Source of the DNA: Acanthosoma haemorrhoidale
Lineage: Eukaryota > Arthropoda > Insecta > Hemiptera > Acanthosomatidae
Length of the DNA stretch: 64,000 bases
Direction: 5' to 3'
NCBI GenBank assembly: GCA_930367205.1
Contig: CAKNEZ010000011.1
Location: 62,001 to 126,000 of the forward strand
The notes beneath the pieces were generated by a model. It was given only the letters and a program-made list of their open reading frames with translations, did not search any database and was not told where the DNA came from. A program made the translations under genes and the position numbers. This document shows positions 54,892 through 64,000 of the stretch, in pieces (positions within the stretch are counted from its first letter, which is position 1; the number at the start of each line of letters is the position of its first letter).

Positions 54892-56239
54892 CTTAGTATC
54901 GGTATGTTTTGGTAATTACTGTAGACACTTGATATATTAGATCGAGCTTACACAAGATGTCCTGACAACTGCCACACACCATAAGGAACCATGAAATTAA
55001 TTAACTTTTGTCATCGAATCGAATTTTATGAAAAATGATGGCCTTTTTAAAACCCAGACCTACTGTAAGCAGATCGGTCAATGTTTCGGCCCTAAAAGAG
55101 TCTGCGTCAGGTGAATGTCTCCTCTTTCAAGGGAGTGATCCAAAATATTAACTAAATCATTTTTCTTCCATTCGACTATATACGAGTATAGAACAGTCCC
55201 ATTCACATTCCATACATGGTTCATATAACCATTCTATACATCCCTCTGCTACCACATGCTCTACCATGCAATATAATACACGATATGCCAAGATGTTGTC
55301 TAGGACATGTAGGAAAGAATACTCGTTGAGAATTCTAGTCGGGAATCCGAGACTAATAGCTGTTGTCCATAAAGCTTCCTTAATAGTCTTGCCTCTGACT
55401 CGCTCTGCTCATCACAGCATCTCTCTCTAACATTTTCACGATTGCTACAAATGCTATGTGTTAATACAAGTATATAAGTAAATGAAAATATTCGGATTTA
55501 TTTTAATAAGAGTATTGTATATATGTTTATTTATATTGTGCTGTCGTCAACTTCGTCAGGTTTGTCTACTGCTAACACTACTAGTAGTTTTGAGTAGGAA
55601 TATCTATAACGAAATTTCTTCATGCCAGAATTGCTATTTGAGTTTTCAGCCTAAGTATTTCACTGAATCGATGAAATTTAAAAATGCCAATGAAAAACAA
55701 TTTAGGGATTTGTTTCAGCCTTAGTTGAAGGGGAACTCAGTTTCTTAAAAGCTCGTGTTTTTGATAAAAGTGGTTTTAGTTCAATTTAGTAATGTAGTCA
55801 CGTAAAACTACCTTCTAAAACATTAAATATATTTGGAACGTTTGCAATGAATATGAGACCTCTTTGGGTTTATTTTATGTGCTCTTATTCCTTAGATTTT
55901 CAACGTAGCATAAAGTACAGGCCGCTCCCCAAGAGCAGTGTAGCCCTCAGAAGCCCCTAAAGCCCACTCCTCACCCCGCAGTATAATATAGCACTTATTA
56001 TTACAATTAGTATATGGTAATTTTACCTGGAAAGTTTTGGGGAGGAACTGAAAATTTTCTCACTTATGGTGCTGTTACGAATTTAAAATTTTCCACCTCA
56101 AATTTTTCCCTGGAAATACAAAAAAAAATATGTAAAAATACTACAAAAATTAATCTTTATTTCGTTTTTATACCATAACATGAAAACTACGCATTTTTCT
56201 AACAATAACCTGTACTAAATTAAACAGAGTGAAGTTACA
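54892..56239. other. No confident gene
   Basis: On the minus strand near 55080-55120 the sequence CTGACGCAGACTCTTTTAGG followed by GGCCGAAACATTG resembles a motif often found near the 3' ends of Penelope-like and other retroelements. An 80-codon open frame at 55482-55724 shows no domain, though its start is hydrophobic. Confidence 0.35.
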
Positions 56240-57215
56240 TACAATTTTGAGTCTTCATTCACTCGCTCATTCATACAGTATTTACAAACAGCCCAGAGGC
56301 CCCCCAAGTCCACGTGGTTGTCACCTCCTTCGCGTGCGAGGAGGAAGTGGAGTCTTGGGAAGTCCCCCATGCTCCTAGGTCAGCCGCGTCACCGGATACG
56401 ATCCAGTGGAGGCTGATTAAGAGCGCGAGAGCCACAGACGCTCTGGACATGAATAGAGAAACTAGCCTTTGCAAGGAGTACCACTGTCACTTATTTATAG
56501 CAGGTCACGAGGCCAGTGCCGTTTCAGTCTTTCATAGGATTATAGGGATGAGTGGTGCAGTGTAATGACTGTGCAAGGAATTTTATGAACTTGGAAAGGA
56601 TGAGTTCGAGAATGTATATTAAGATCGTTATGAAGAATTTTGTTGCTGACTTAATAAGGGGCATTTACTATTGTTCTCAGGACTTTTGATTGAAAGGATT
56701 GGATGCACTTGATGTTCGACTTTGCTGTCCCCCATAGCTCTATTCCATATGTCCAGATTGGTTTAAGTATAACTTTGTAAATTAGTAATTTATTTTCTAT
56801 TGAGAGATGGGATGTCCTTCGAAGTAGTCTGTACAGTTGTCCAAAGCGTCTGTTTAGTCTTTTTAGCCTCGTATGTGGGTTCCAGGTCAGTCGTTTGTCG
56901 AGATGGAAGCGTAAGTAGCGTACTGTCTCATCCGAGACAGGAATAGAACAGGTAGAGAGAGGAATGGAATTAAAATAAACTAGTGGGCAAGACTTGCGGC
57001 AGAGGGTGAAGGTAATGTGGGAACATTTTGCTTCATTAACTTGGTCCCGCCATTGATTTCATCAAATTGATCTCATCAAGGTGTTTTTGAAGGTTATGGG
57101 ATGCTATAAGGTTATGGGTCTGGGCGGAACGACAAGACTGAAGTGTTATTTGCAAATGTGGCCAAGAAGATATGGGGGTAGAGGGGACATCAGTGGTATT
57201 TATTTGATATAATAT
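56240..57215 (-). mobile_element. Jockey-type LINE 3' part, J7
   Basis: A minus-strand, 5'-truncated copy collinear with J5. The catalytic box is still placed at about 57140-57165 but reads FANN instead of FADD. The 3' tail with TTCACTCGCTCATTCATACAG lies near 56255. Frameshifts and stops are frequent. It is clearly a non-functional copy. Confidence 0.82.
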
Positions 57216-58612
57216 GATAATCATGACACAGCTGACAATTGATTGTAGTGAAGAAATTGAGTTATAATCATTCCGACTTGTTCAATTGGACAGACTTGAT
57301 GTCTGGTTAGAGCACGGAGTGCAGCGATGCATCATCAGCAACTGCTAGTCTTTGACCTTTGTTCTAATATTGCCACTATGATAGATGCTTGTACGGTCTG
57401 GCTTGAATCCTGAAAAAGTTACTTCAAGTCATACAATTCAGTATGATCATACAATATCAGTAATTGAACAATACGAACAATAAACAGTAGCTAAGGTGTG
57501 TGTGGATTGAAATAGCCTAAAAGAAAACATTGATATTCCTATATTTTTTACAAGTCTCAAGACGCACTACTTTCAAACAGGTGCGGGGAATTGTATTTTG
57601 TCGAAATAAATTTGTTCTGTAATAACGATCATTTAAATGATAATATTGATCTGAAATTTCCACGAATCCTGCAAATATGCTGACTATATGCTAACTAGAG
57701 AAGAGTAACGGGAAGTGTAAAACGAAAACACCTGCCGACGTCTGGTCCGATGCAGAACCTCTGCACTGACATGAGTGGTGGCATCATCACAGCCCCCGTG
57801 GTCATCAAGAGCTGCTTTGGTATGGCACGCATCTTCGGTGGGTTCCGCACTCATAAGGTAGTCTAGAAACAGGAAACGCGGCTCCCAGTGTACTAGGTCC
57901 CAGCACATAGCACGCCAAAGCTTTGTTGGTGCGTGTTTTGGCGAGCCTAGTCTGAAGTTCGTAGTACTTCGAGGTGATTCGGGGTGTCTCGTCCATTCTC
58001 ACGAAATCTCTAGATCTGTAAATGCTTCAATAATTAAAATCGTGTATCCATAACAGTACAGTTCGTGAACCTGTTCCCACGATCTGACTTTTTAGAAGAT
58101 AATTTCAAGTAGTTCATAATGAATTAGCATCGTTATGTAACGTTTAGTCTCTCTTGAATATAATTGTATCTCTTCTCTCTTTAAATGACCCTAATACAAT
58201 CAATAAATATTCAAAATATATTTCTGACATTTGGAAAAAGTTATCAAAGGAGTTATCCAGAGGGTTCGTTTCTGTCACTAGCATTGCATCTGCAAACAAA
58301 TAAATCTGTGGTGGTTTGCCTACAGTTTGTTTAAACGACCTTATTTAAATTTTACATTTATTTTATTAGTTTCTTTATAATGTTAAGGTATTTTACAATT
58401 ATCTTTTATTTAATGAAACCACCCACCAACGATCGCATTAGAGGTCACCTTATCACTTGCTTAGACGTAAACACCCTTAATTCTTAATTATGCATATCAA
58501 TACAACAAAATATTACAATCTTGTTTTTTTTTTCTTTTAACAAATAAAATAAAATTAATCGTTATAATTACGTGAGTGAAAAAAAATAATAAAAAAATAG
58601 TTGGGACCCAAC
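57216..58612. other. No confident gene; one GC-richer patch
   Basis: Between 57690 and 58010 two overlapping minus-strand open frames lie in GC-richer sequence (YYELQTRLAKTRTNKALACY; FLFLDYLMSAEPTEDACHTK). They look coding-like but match no family I know. The rest is AT-rich. The part just before 58613 should be the 3' LTR of the BEL element. Confidence 0.4.
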
Positions 58613-58660
58613 ATACCGCCCACAAAATTTGCGTAGAAAATTTCCAGGTAGATTAACACA

Positions 58661-60706
58661 CTATGGAGGTAACAATGGAGCTAGGCACGAAACGGAACGG
58701 GTATACTCGTTTGTAGAGGTTTTCACCTTTACTACCCTGACAATCCCGTCTTGTCCAGGAAAAACTTCTTTAATGCACCCTACAGGCCAACTGAGGGGAA
58801 GTACATTAGGGTCAATAAGAAGCACAAGTGTGCCGATATTTACATTTGCCGATTCAGTAGTCCATTTACTACGTTGTTGTAGGCAATGTAAGTAGTCCCG
58901 TCGCCATTGTTTCCAAATATTGCCTATGCAGCAATGAATGAGATTCCATCTCGAGATTGGATGGCACGATGGCTCGATTGACTCTGGTTCTGGCAGAGCA
59001 ACTAGAGGGGCACCAATCAGGAAGTGACCCGGCGTCAAGACATCCAAGTCTTCTGGTGACGATGACATAGGATACATGGGTCGAGAATTCAAAATCGCTT
59101 CTATGCGATTTGCGATGGTGGAGAGTTCTTCAAATGTAAGGGGTTGGCAATCCATTACTCTCCTAAGGTGATACTTAAACGACTTCACACCAGCCTCCCA
59201 CAAACCACCGAGATGAGGTGCGAATGGAGGGATAAAACTCCATTTCATTTCTCGATTGACGAAGTAGTTTTCGATGTCCTTTTTCAGGGAGTAGGTATTC
59301 CACCAGGAGTATAGCTCTTTTAAATGTCGTGATGCTCCTACAAAATTTGTTCCATTATCGGAGAACATTCTGCTGGGTAGTCCTCGTCGAGCTATAAATC
59401 TGTCTAAACAGGCTAAGAAAGCTACTGTTGTCAATTGCGACACGATCTCAATGTGCAACGCCTTTGTGCTCATGCACACAAATAAGCAGGCATGCGCTTT
59501 GCCAAGGGCAGCCTTACGGCGAGAGGATTCACGGATTGAGAATGGACCAACGAAATCAATCCCTACATTCATAAAGGGTCGGCCTTGCTCGAATCTTGAC
59601 ATTGGCAAATTTCCCATGTAAGGTGTGTAAGGTCTTACTTTTAGGCGATGGCATTTCAAACATCGGTGAATTCGAGTGCGTATCAGACGTCTTGCTGAAA
59701 TAATCCAATAATGATGACGTAGTATTGAATGGAGGAGCTGATGTCCAGCATGTAAATAAACAATATGGTAGTGGTCGACAAGTAGTTCCACAAAATGTGA
59801 TTTAGAGGGTAACAACATGGGATGTTTAGCATCATAATTTATAGGGGCATTACTGAGGCGACCGCCCACCCTGTACACTCCACGAGAGTCAATAAAAACG
59901 GATAATGATTTTAGCGATGTTATAAGAGAAGCTTTGGAGCTTACAGAGGGGAAATGATGTCTTTGAACTATTTTCACCAAGGTGTGAGTAGCTTGACGAA
60001 GTTCCTCTAAGCTTAATTGACCTTTTCTCTTGGTTGAATGAGGGCGAGAATTTACGATAAAGCGTTGGACATATGCAAGTACCCTAATTAATTTGGAATA
60101 GGATGAGAATTTGTCAATAACTTCAAATAAAGACGATGCATTGGTTGTGGTAGCCAAGATAGTACAAACTGGTTTTGTCTCAGGCAAGTCTGAAAAATTC
60201 GATGATTTTGTTGGCTTAGTTAATGGCCATTACGACAATGGTTTCTTCATCCAGTCAGGTCCCTTCCACCAAACTGAATGATTGACCAAGCCTGATGGAG
60301 AAGTTCCCCGAGACGCAATGTCGGCGGCATTATCTTCTGAACGAATGTGATGCCAATTAGGGAGAAAAGAGTTATCTAAAATTTTCACTATTCGATTGGC
60401 CACGAATGTTTTCAGTTGATGGACAGGTGTATTTAACCACGATAAAACGGTGGAAGAATCAGACAACAAGAAAATAGAGGTTGGTTTCAATCGTTGTGTA
60501 ATGAGTTGAACAGATCGCAAAAGGTTGACAAGAAGTAGAGCAGCGCATAGTTCAAGCCTTGGAATTGAGAGGGTTTTTAATGGAGCTAATCGGGTTTTAG
60601 CGATCATCAGATGGGAGTCTACCCTTTCCAATTGATCCTGAGAACGAAGATAGAGAACTGCCGCATAACCTAAGGAAGATGCGTCAGCGAATCCCACAAC
60701 AGACAT
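58661..60706 (-). pseudogene. pol: BEL/Pao RNase H, integrase and C-terminal domain
   Basis: This directly follows the gag-protease part in the same frame after TAG (60707-60709). It begins VVGFADASSLGYAAVLYLR, the RNase H-like Asp motif, with LSDSSTVLSWL and IRSEDNAADIASRG further on. A TAA at 60230-60232 interrupts it, then the same frame continues. The integrase has an HHCC finger (HAGHQLLHSILRHHYW, CLKCHRLK). The full catalytic set is VGIDFVGPF, FSDNGTNFVG and GGLWEAGVKSFKYHL. The C-terminal Pao-type domain (LTPGHFLIGAPL, WRRDYLHCLQQRSKW) reaches 58661. No frameshift is seen in about 680 codons. Confidence 0.88.
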
Positions 60707-63001
60707 CTATGCTGGGAAGTGTGGTTTAAGACCACGGGGAATCTTAATAGCTTCTAATTGCGCCAGATCTTTAAAGAGTATTTCCCAGGACTTGGAAATA
60801 GCAGGTGGAATCGGGTCATCCCAATCGAGTTTTAAGTTGAGAGGTTGCGTTTTAGAGGGTAAACGGACCATGTATCTACCGGAGGGTGTTCGAGAGTGAG
60901 TCCTTTTAAAATGATCCTCACTTTTTATATCAAGTGGATTGCTTCTCGGAACATCATGTATTTCCTCGACTTCCCAAAAACGAGTCATCACCTGAGTTAA
61001 CTCCTGAAGTTCAGATGAAGGTGTAGAATTAGCGAGCAAGGTAGTGCTGCAGAGAAATGGATTTGCCGTTGTAATGGGTCCTAATAAAATCCAACCAAGT
61101 GTGGTTTTTATGGCATTGGAAAATCCATGAGCTGATTTTACTACCTCTCCTTCCAAGATTTCACCAAATAGATCAGCACCAACAAGAAATTCTATGGGCC
61201 CTGGCTGATTGAACATTGGATCTGCAAGATCTAAATGTTGATAATGTTGGACTACCGTATCCATGATGATTTCGCAGGGCATCTCGTTGCTAATACAATC
61301 AATCACAATTGCATATGTGTGATGCGCTGGCGATTCTACCTTAGTGGAAGAAATACTGCAATAAACTTGGTGCTTACAACCAGAAATAGGATGGCTCCCG
61401 AAACCAACCAAATTATGATCATTTGGAATAAGTTGCAAACGTAATCGCCTTGCACATTGTGAGGTGATAAAGGAGCGTTGAGACCCACTATCAATTAGAG
61501 CTCGCACCAACTGGAAACAACCAAAGGAGTCTTTAATCTTTAATAGAGCCGTACCCAAAAGAACATTTATTCGTCCTGTCGAAGCCGACGACAACACGGA
61601 TGTTTGTACGGCTGGGGGGTTGGGACTATTGGTTTTTATTTGTGAAGACTCGGAGTGTGTGGGTATATTGTGAGATTTCCTTGTAGACTTTTCAGATGAA
61701 TGAGTTCCCAGTGATGAGTGTACACTAGAAACGGAATGACCTTGATTACGATGTGATATGGAGCGGGTGTCAGAACCTTTCGAAAAATTTAAAAGAGAAT
61801 GGTGCCGTAAATGACACTGCTTGCAACAATGGGTAGAGGGGCATTTCGAAGCTGAATGACCTGAAGCAAAACAGTTGAGGCAACGGTTTAACAATTTGAT
61901 TTTTTCAAATCTTTGTCTGGGAGCGAGTGATCGAAACTTTGGACAATCATAAATTCTATGATTCTCCATACAGACGGGGCATTTAAATTGTTCGGTTACT
62001 GCTCTGGAAGACATCAACACCTTTTTTTCCTGGTGAGTATATTTATAGTCAGTGTTAGCTGGAGTGGCCTTTTGATTTGACGTCATAGTATTTGCTTGAA
62101 GCTGAATGATTAATTGGTGGATAAAATCCGAAAATTCCTTCCAAGTCGGAGTTTCAGATCTGGAACCAAATTCGTTTTCGAAACGCTCTCGAGTTTTGGC
62201 ATCTAACAGCCTGACGGCAAACGTGTACAATATAAAGCCTGCGGGATCAGCTAAGTTCAATCTATTAAAGGCTGCAGCGCTTTCAAGAATTACTGACGAA
62301 AAGTGATCAAGAGTTGCGAGGGAACATTTTTGAAGTAGTGGAAAATTGAATATATTCATCAGATGTTGGGTGGCTTGTAATCGTTGGCTGTCATACCTTT
62401 TAGTTAAAGCTGCCCAAGCTTGATCGTAGCCGTCGAGAGTGACATTGATAGCCGTGATAATTTGAGCCGCTCCACCTTTTAGGGAGGACTTCAAATAATG
62501 GAATTTTTGAATGGGATTCAAGTCTGTTTTATCATGAATCAGGGAAGAAAAGGTATCCTTAAACGAAGGCCAATTTGAAATATTGCCTGAAGAAGTAGGA
62601 ATATTAATTGTGGGAAGGCGTAATTGCGAATATTCTTCGCCTCTTTCAACCAGTGATCTATTTCCAGTGGATTCAGATTCCTTAGGGGCAATAGAAAAAC
62701 CCAATGCTATCGCTTCGTAATAGCTGGCACGGACTTCTTTATAAACCAGTTCGTATTCTGTTAAGGGCCTCTTCAACCTTTTTACTACCCTTCTCAAGTT
62801 CAAATAACACGCTGAAAACTTCTCATAAGCACTGTCTAGTCGAGAAATGCGAGCAGCGAAGATTTTTCGTTGGGTTGAGTCAGTTCCCATTGATAACCCA
62901 ACGGTCTTAGTTTCATTAATATCATCAGCTAAATCCTTGAATTCATCGCTAAGAGCATCCATTTGCTCTTCCGAATCATCCTGGTTAACTTTAGGAGGCA
63001 T
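60707..63001 (-). CDS. gag-pro: BEL/Pao Gag-protease polyprotein with RT domain deleted in frame
   Basis: I start it at ATG 63001 (MPPKVNQDDSEEQMDALSDE); an upstream in-frame Met at 63112 gives an unlikely hydrophobic leader. The Pao-type Gag domain (LRLPTINIPTSSGNISNWPS, FHYLKSSLKGGAAQIITAIN) is followed by cysteine/histidine knuckles (CPVCMENHRIYDC, CLNCFASGHSASKC). The protease active site is ALIDSGSQRSFI near 61490. The linker region ends GRYMVRLPSKTQPLN near 60845. There the normal RT should begin, but the frame passes directly into LDWDDPIPPAISKSWEILF, which belongs to the connection after RT. About 400 or more residues, including the YxDD box, are absent without loss of frame. It ends at TAG 60707. 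Confidence 0.85.
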   Translation of the reverse strand: MPPKVNQDDSEEQMDALSDEFKDLADDINETKTVGLSMGTDSTQRKIFAARISRLDSAYEKFSACYLNLRRVVKRLKRPLTEYELVYKEVRASYYEAIALGFSIAPKESESTGNRSLVERGEEYSQLRLPTINIPTSSGNISNWPSFKDTFSSLIHDKTDLNPIQKFHYLKSSLKGGAAQIITAINVTLDGYDQAWAALTKRYDSQRLQATQHLMNIFNFPLLQKCSLATLDHFSSVILESAAAFNRLNLADPAGFILYTFAVRLLDAKTRERFENEFGSRSETPTWKEFSDFIHQLIIQLQANTMTSNQKATPANTDYKYTHQEKKVLMSSRAVTEQFKCPVCMENHRIYDCPKFRSLAPRQRFEKIKLLNRCLNCFASGHSASKCPSTHCCKQCHLRHHSLLNFSKGSDTRSISHRNQGHSVSSVHSSLGTHSSEKSTRKSHNIPTHSESSQIKTNSPNPPAVQTSVLSSASTGRINVLLGTALLKIKDSFGCFQLVRALIDSGSQRSFITSQCARRLRLQLIPNDHNLVGFGSHPISGCKHQVYCSISSTKVESPAHHTYAIVIDCISNEMPCEIIMDTVVQHYQHLDLADPMFNQPGPIEFLVGADLFGEILEGEVVKSAHGFSNAIKTTLGWILLGPITTANPFLCSTTLLANSTPSSELQELTQVMTRFWEVEEIHDVPRSNPLDIKSEDHFKRTHSRTPSGRYMVRLPSKTQPLNLKLDWDDPIPPAISKSWEILFKDLAQLEAIKIPRGLKPHFPA

Positions 63002-63159
63002 GTTGATGGCAGAATTTATCAATAAACAAATAAAATACCAATTAAAATAAACAATCTTGTGAGTGGGAAGATGATTATATAAAAGGATCAAGACGGAATG
63101 TTGTAAATACAATTACTTTTTTCTGAATCACAATATCCGAAGACGGAGGACCAAAAGAT

Positions 63160-63902
63160 GTGGAAGAAGGGGCTAGTAAAATTACGTCGCCGAACTTCTG
63201 TCCCTTGCAAATTACCGGCTGTGAAATTCAGAAAAAAAGTTCAAGAATGGGTGCCTGCATTTTCTTAGAAAAACAACAAAAAACAAGATTGTGTACACAA
63301 AATATAATCGAGGAAAGATTATACAAAAAAAACTAAAATTATAAACTGGCAATACATATGTAATGATCGTATATATAAACAAAAAAAAAATATTGTTAGC
63401 AACTGGGTTAGTAATCTAAAAATAAAATGAAAGAAACATAGATAACAAAAATATAAATGTCTTTACGCTTAATATAAATAAAAATGAATTAATTTCTATA
63501 TTTACTAAATTTAACAGTGTCAATCACCAAAAGTCAATAGTCTTCTATTCTTGAAAGTAAAAGGATGGTGTGAGCTGAATCTGGAGATAACTGGTGTGTG
63601 TACTAGCAAAATAACCTCTTACCGGAGATCCCAAAGTGGAGAAGAAAAAATTCTTCTCGATGTTCACTCTCCAAACAATGGGAAGCGTGGGTGGGTGGGG
63701 GATATCCGGTGTACAGTCAGCGATGAAGAAGTAGTGTGAATGCGGAGTCAACATCAATCAACAAATTTCCAAGCGTCCTTCTTCGTTCACAACTTTCAGG
63801 GAACTGAACCAGTAATTAGATGACTGTCAGCAGGCAAATGATGACGTCACTTGAATTAGTTTGTTTATGCCTTGTATAATACGTAACCTTTGTTTGCTGT
63901 TA
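63160..63902. other. Probable BEL 5' LTR region and flanking sequence
   Basis: On the coding strand the BEL 5' LTR should lie immediately right of 63159. Sequence here is AT-rich with TATATATAA near 63371. I could not match it to the region left of 58613. Two overlapping frames at 63545-63757 have no domain. Confidence 0.35.
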
Positions 63903-64000
63903 CAATATAGTTCTGTTCTAACATTCCATGAAGTCGGTCGTTCTTATTAACACCCTCATTCTTAATTTAATTAAGTCATTCTTACATGGTGCCGAAACCT
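63903..64000 (+). mobile_element. Possible LTR end and primer-binding site of a further BEL-type element
   Basis: The window ends with CATTCTTACA followed by TGGTGCCGAAACC (63987-63999). In many BEL/Pao and Gypsy elements TGGTGCCGAAACC follows the 5' LTR as primer site. If so, a plus-strand element begins here and extends beyond the window. No second LTR is visible, so this is provisional. Confidence 0.45.

Larger units (their letters stand above)
58613..63159 (-). mobile_element. BEL/Pao retrotransposon lacking the RT domain
   Basis: This is a minus-strand BEL/Pao element. Its 3' LTR probably starts at 58613 with the palindromic TGTTGGGTCCCAAC, preceded by GTGGGCGGTA. On the right, TGGTCCTCCG (63153-63144 on the coding strand) is a candidate primer site following an LTR end at about 63159. 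The two LTRs cannot be matched to each other, so outer ends are uncertain. One single frame runs from gag to the end of integrase with only two nonsense codons, but the complete reverse transcriptase is missing. Confidence 0.85.

Noticed and set aside
1..64000. CRISPR arrays, bacterial operons, ribosome binding sites
   Set aside because: Nothing of the sort is present; gene structure and transposons are eukaryotic.

Overview
The window looks like an AT-rich, repeat-dense nuclear contig of an invertebrate, probably an arthropod. A copepod-like crustacean would fit, but that is inference. The eukaryotic signs are a U1 snRNA gene, short GT-AG introns, and layers of metazoan transposons: Polinton/Maverick, Ty3/Gypsy, BEL/Pao, Jockey LINE, mariner and MITE-like repeats. 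I found no confidently intact cellular protein gene. Nearly all recognisable coding sequence belongs to mobile elements, and most of it is broken.

Layout. 0.4-2.8 kb is a decayed Polinton protein-primed DNA polymerase preceded by a hairpin-rich poly(A)-tailed unit. 3.4-4.8 kb holds two Gypsy fragments. 4.9-6.5 kb is a Polinton piece (promoter repeat, packaging ATPase, small basic protein) cut off by Gypsy element A (6.5-10.5 kb, minus). 12-24.4 kb has two inverted copies of a promoter-bearing repeat, four Jockey 3' ends and two mariner remnants. 24.9-31.4 kb is Gypsy element B (minus) with a perfect GGTGC target duplication and a 5'-truncated copy of element A nested in its gag. 33.4-36.6 kb has two more Jockey tails. 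A U1 snRNA gene lies at 38.5 kb (minus). 39.4-45.6 kb is a second Polinton. 45.8-46.9 kb has a small spliced gene and a zinc-finger ORF. 48.8-53.5 kb is Gypsy element D (plus). 56.2-57.2 kb is another Jockey tail. 58.6-63.2 kb is a BEL/Pao element (minus) that has lost its reverse transcriptase domain in frame. The last 100 bases look like the end of another LTR plus primer-binding site.

Most interesting is the second Polinton. It keeps a compact capsid module on the minus strand, in the order phospholipase-A2-like/PY protein, adenain-like protease, minor capsid protein, major capsid protein. It also carries two BIR-type zinc-binding reading frames, one on each strand, of the kind found in inhibitor-of-apoptosis proteins. 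The two Polinton pieces share a promoter-like repeat and the start of the ATPase gene, so they are related copies. Other points worth checking are the RT-less but otherwise long-open BEL element, a possible self-priming arrangement in Gypsy element A, and a coding TA microsatellite that puts a small spliced gene out of frame.
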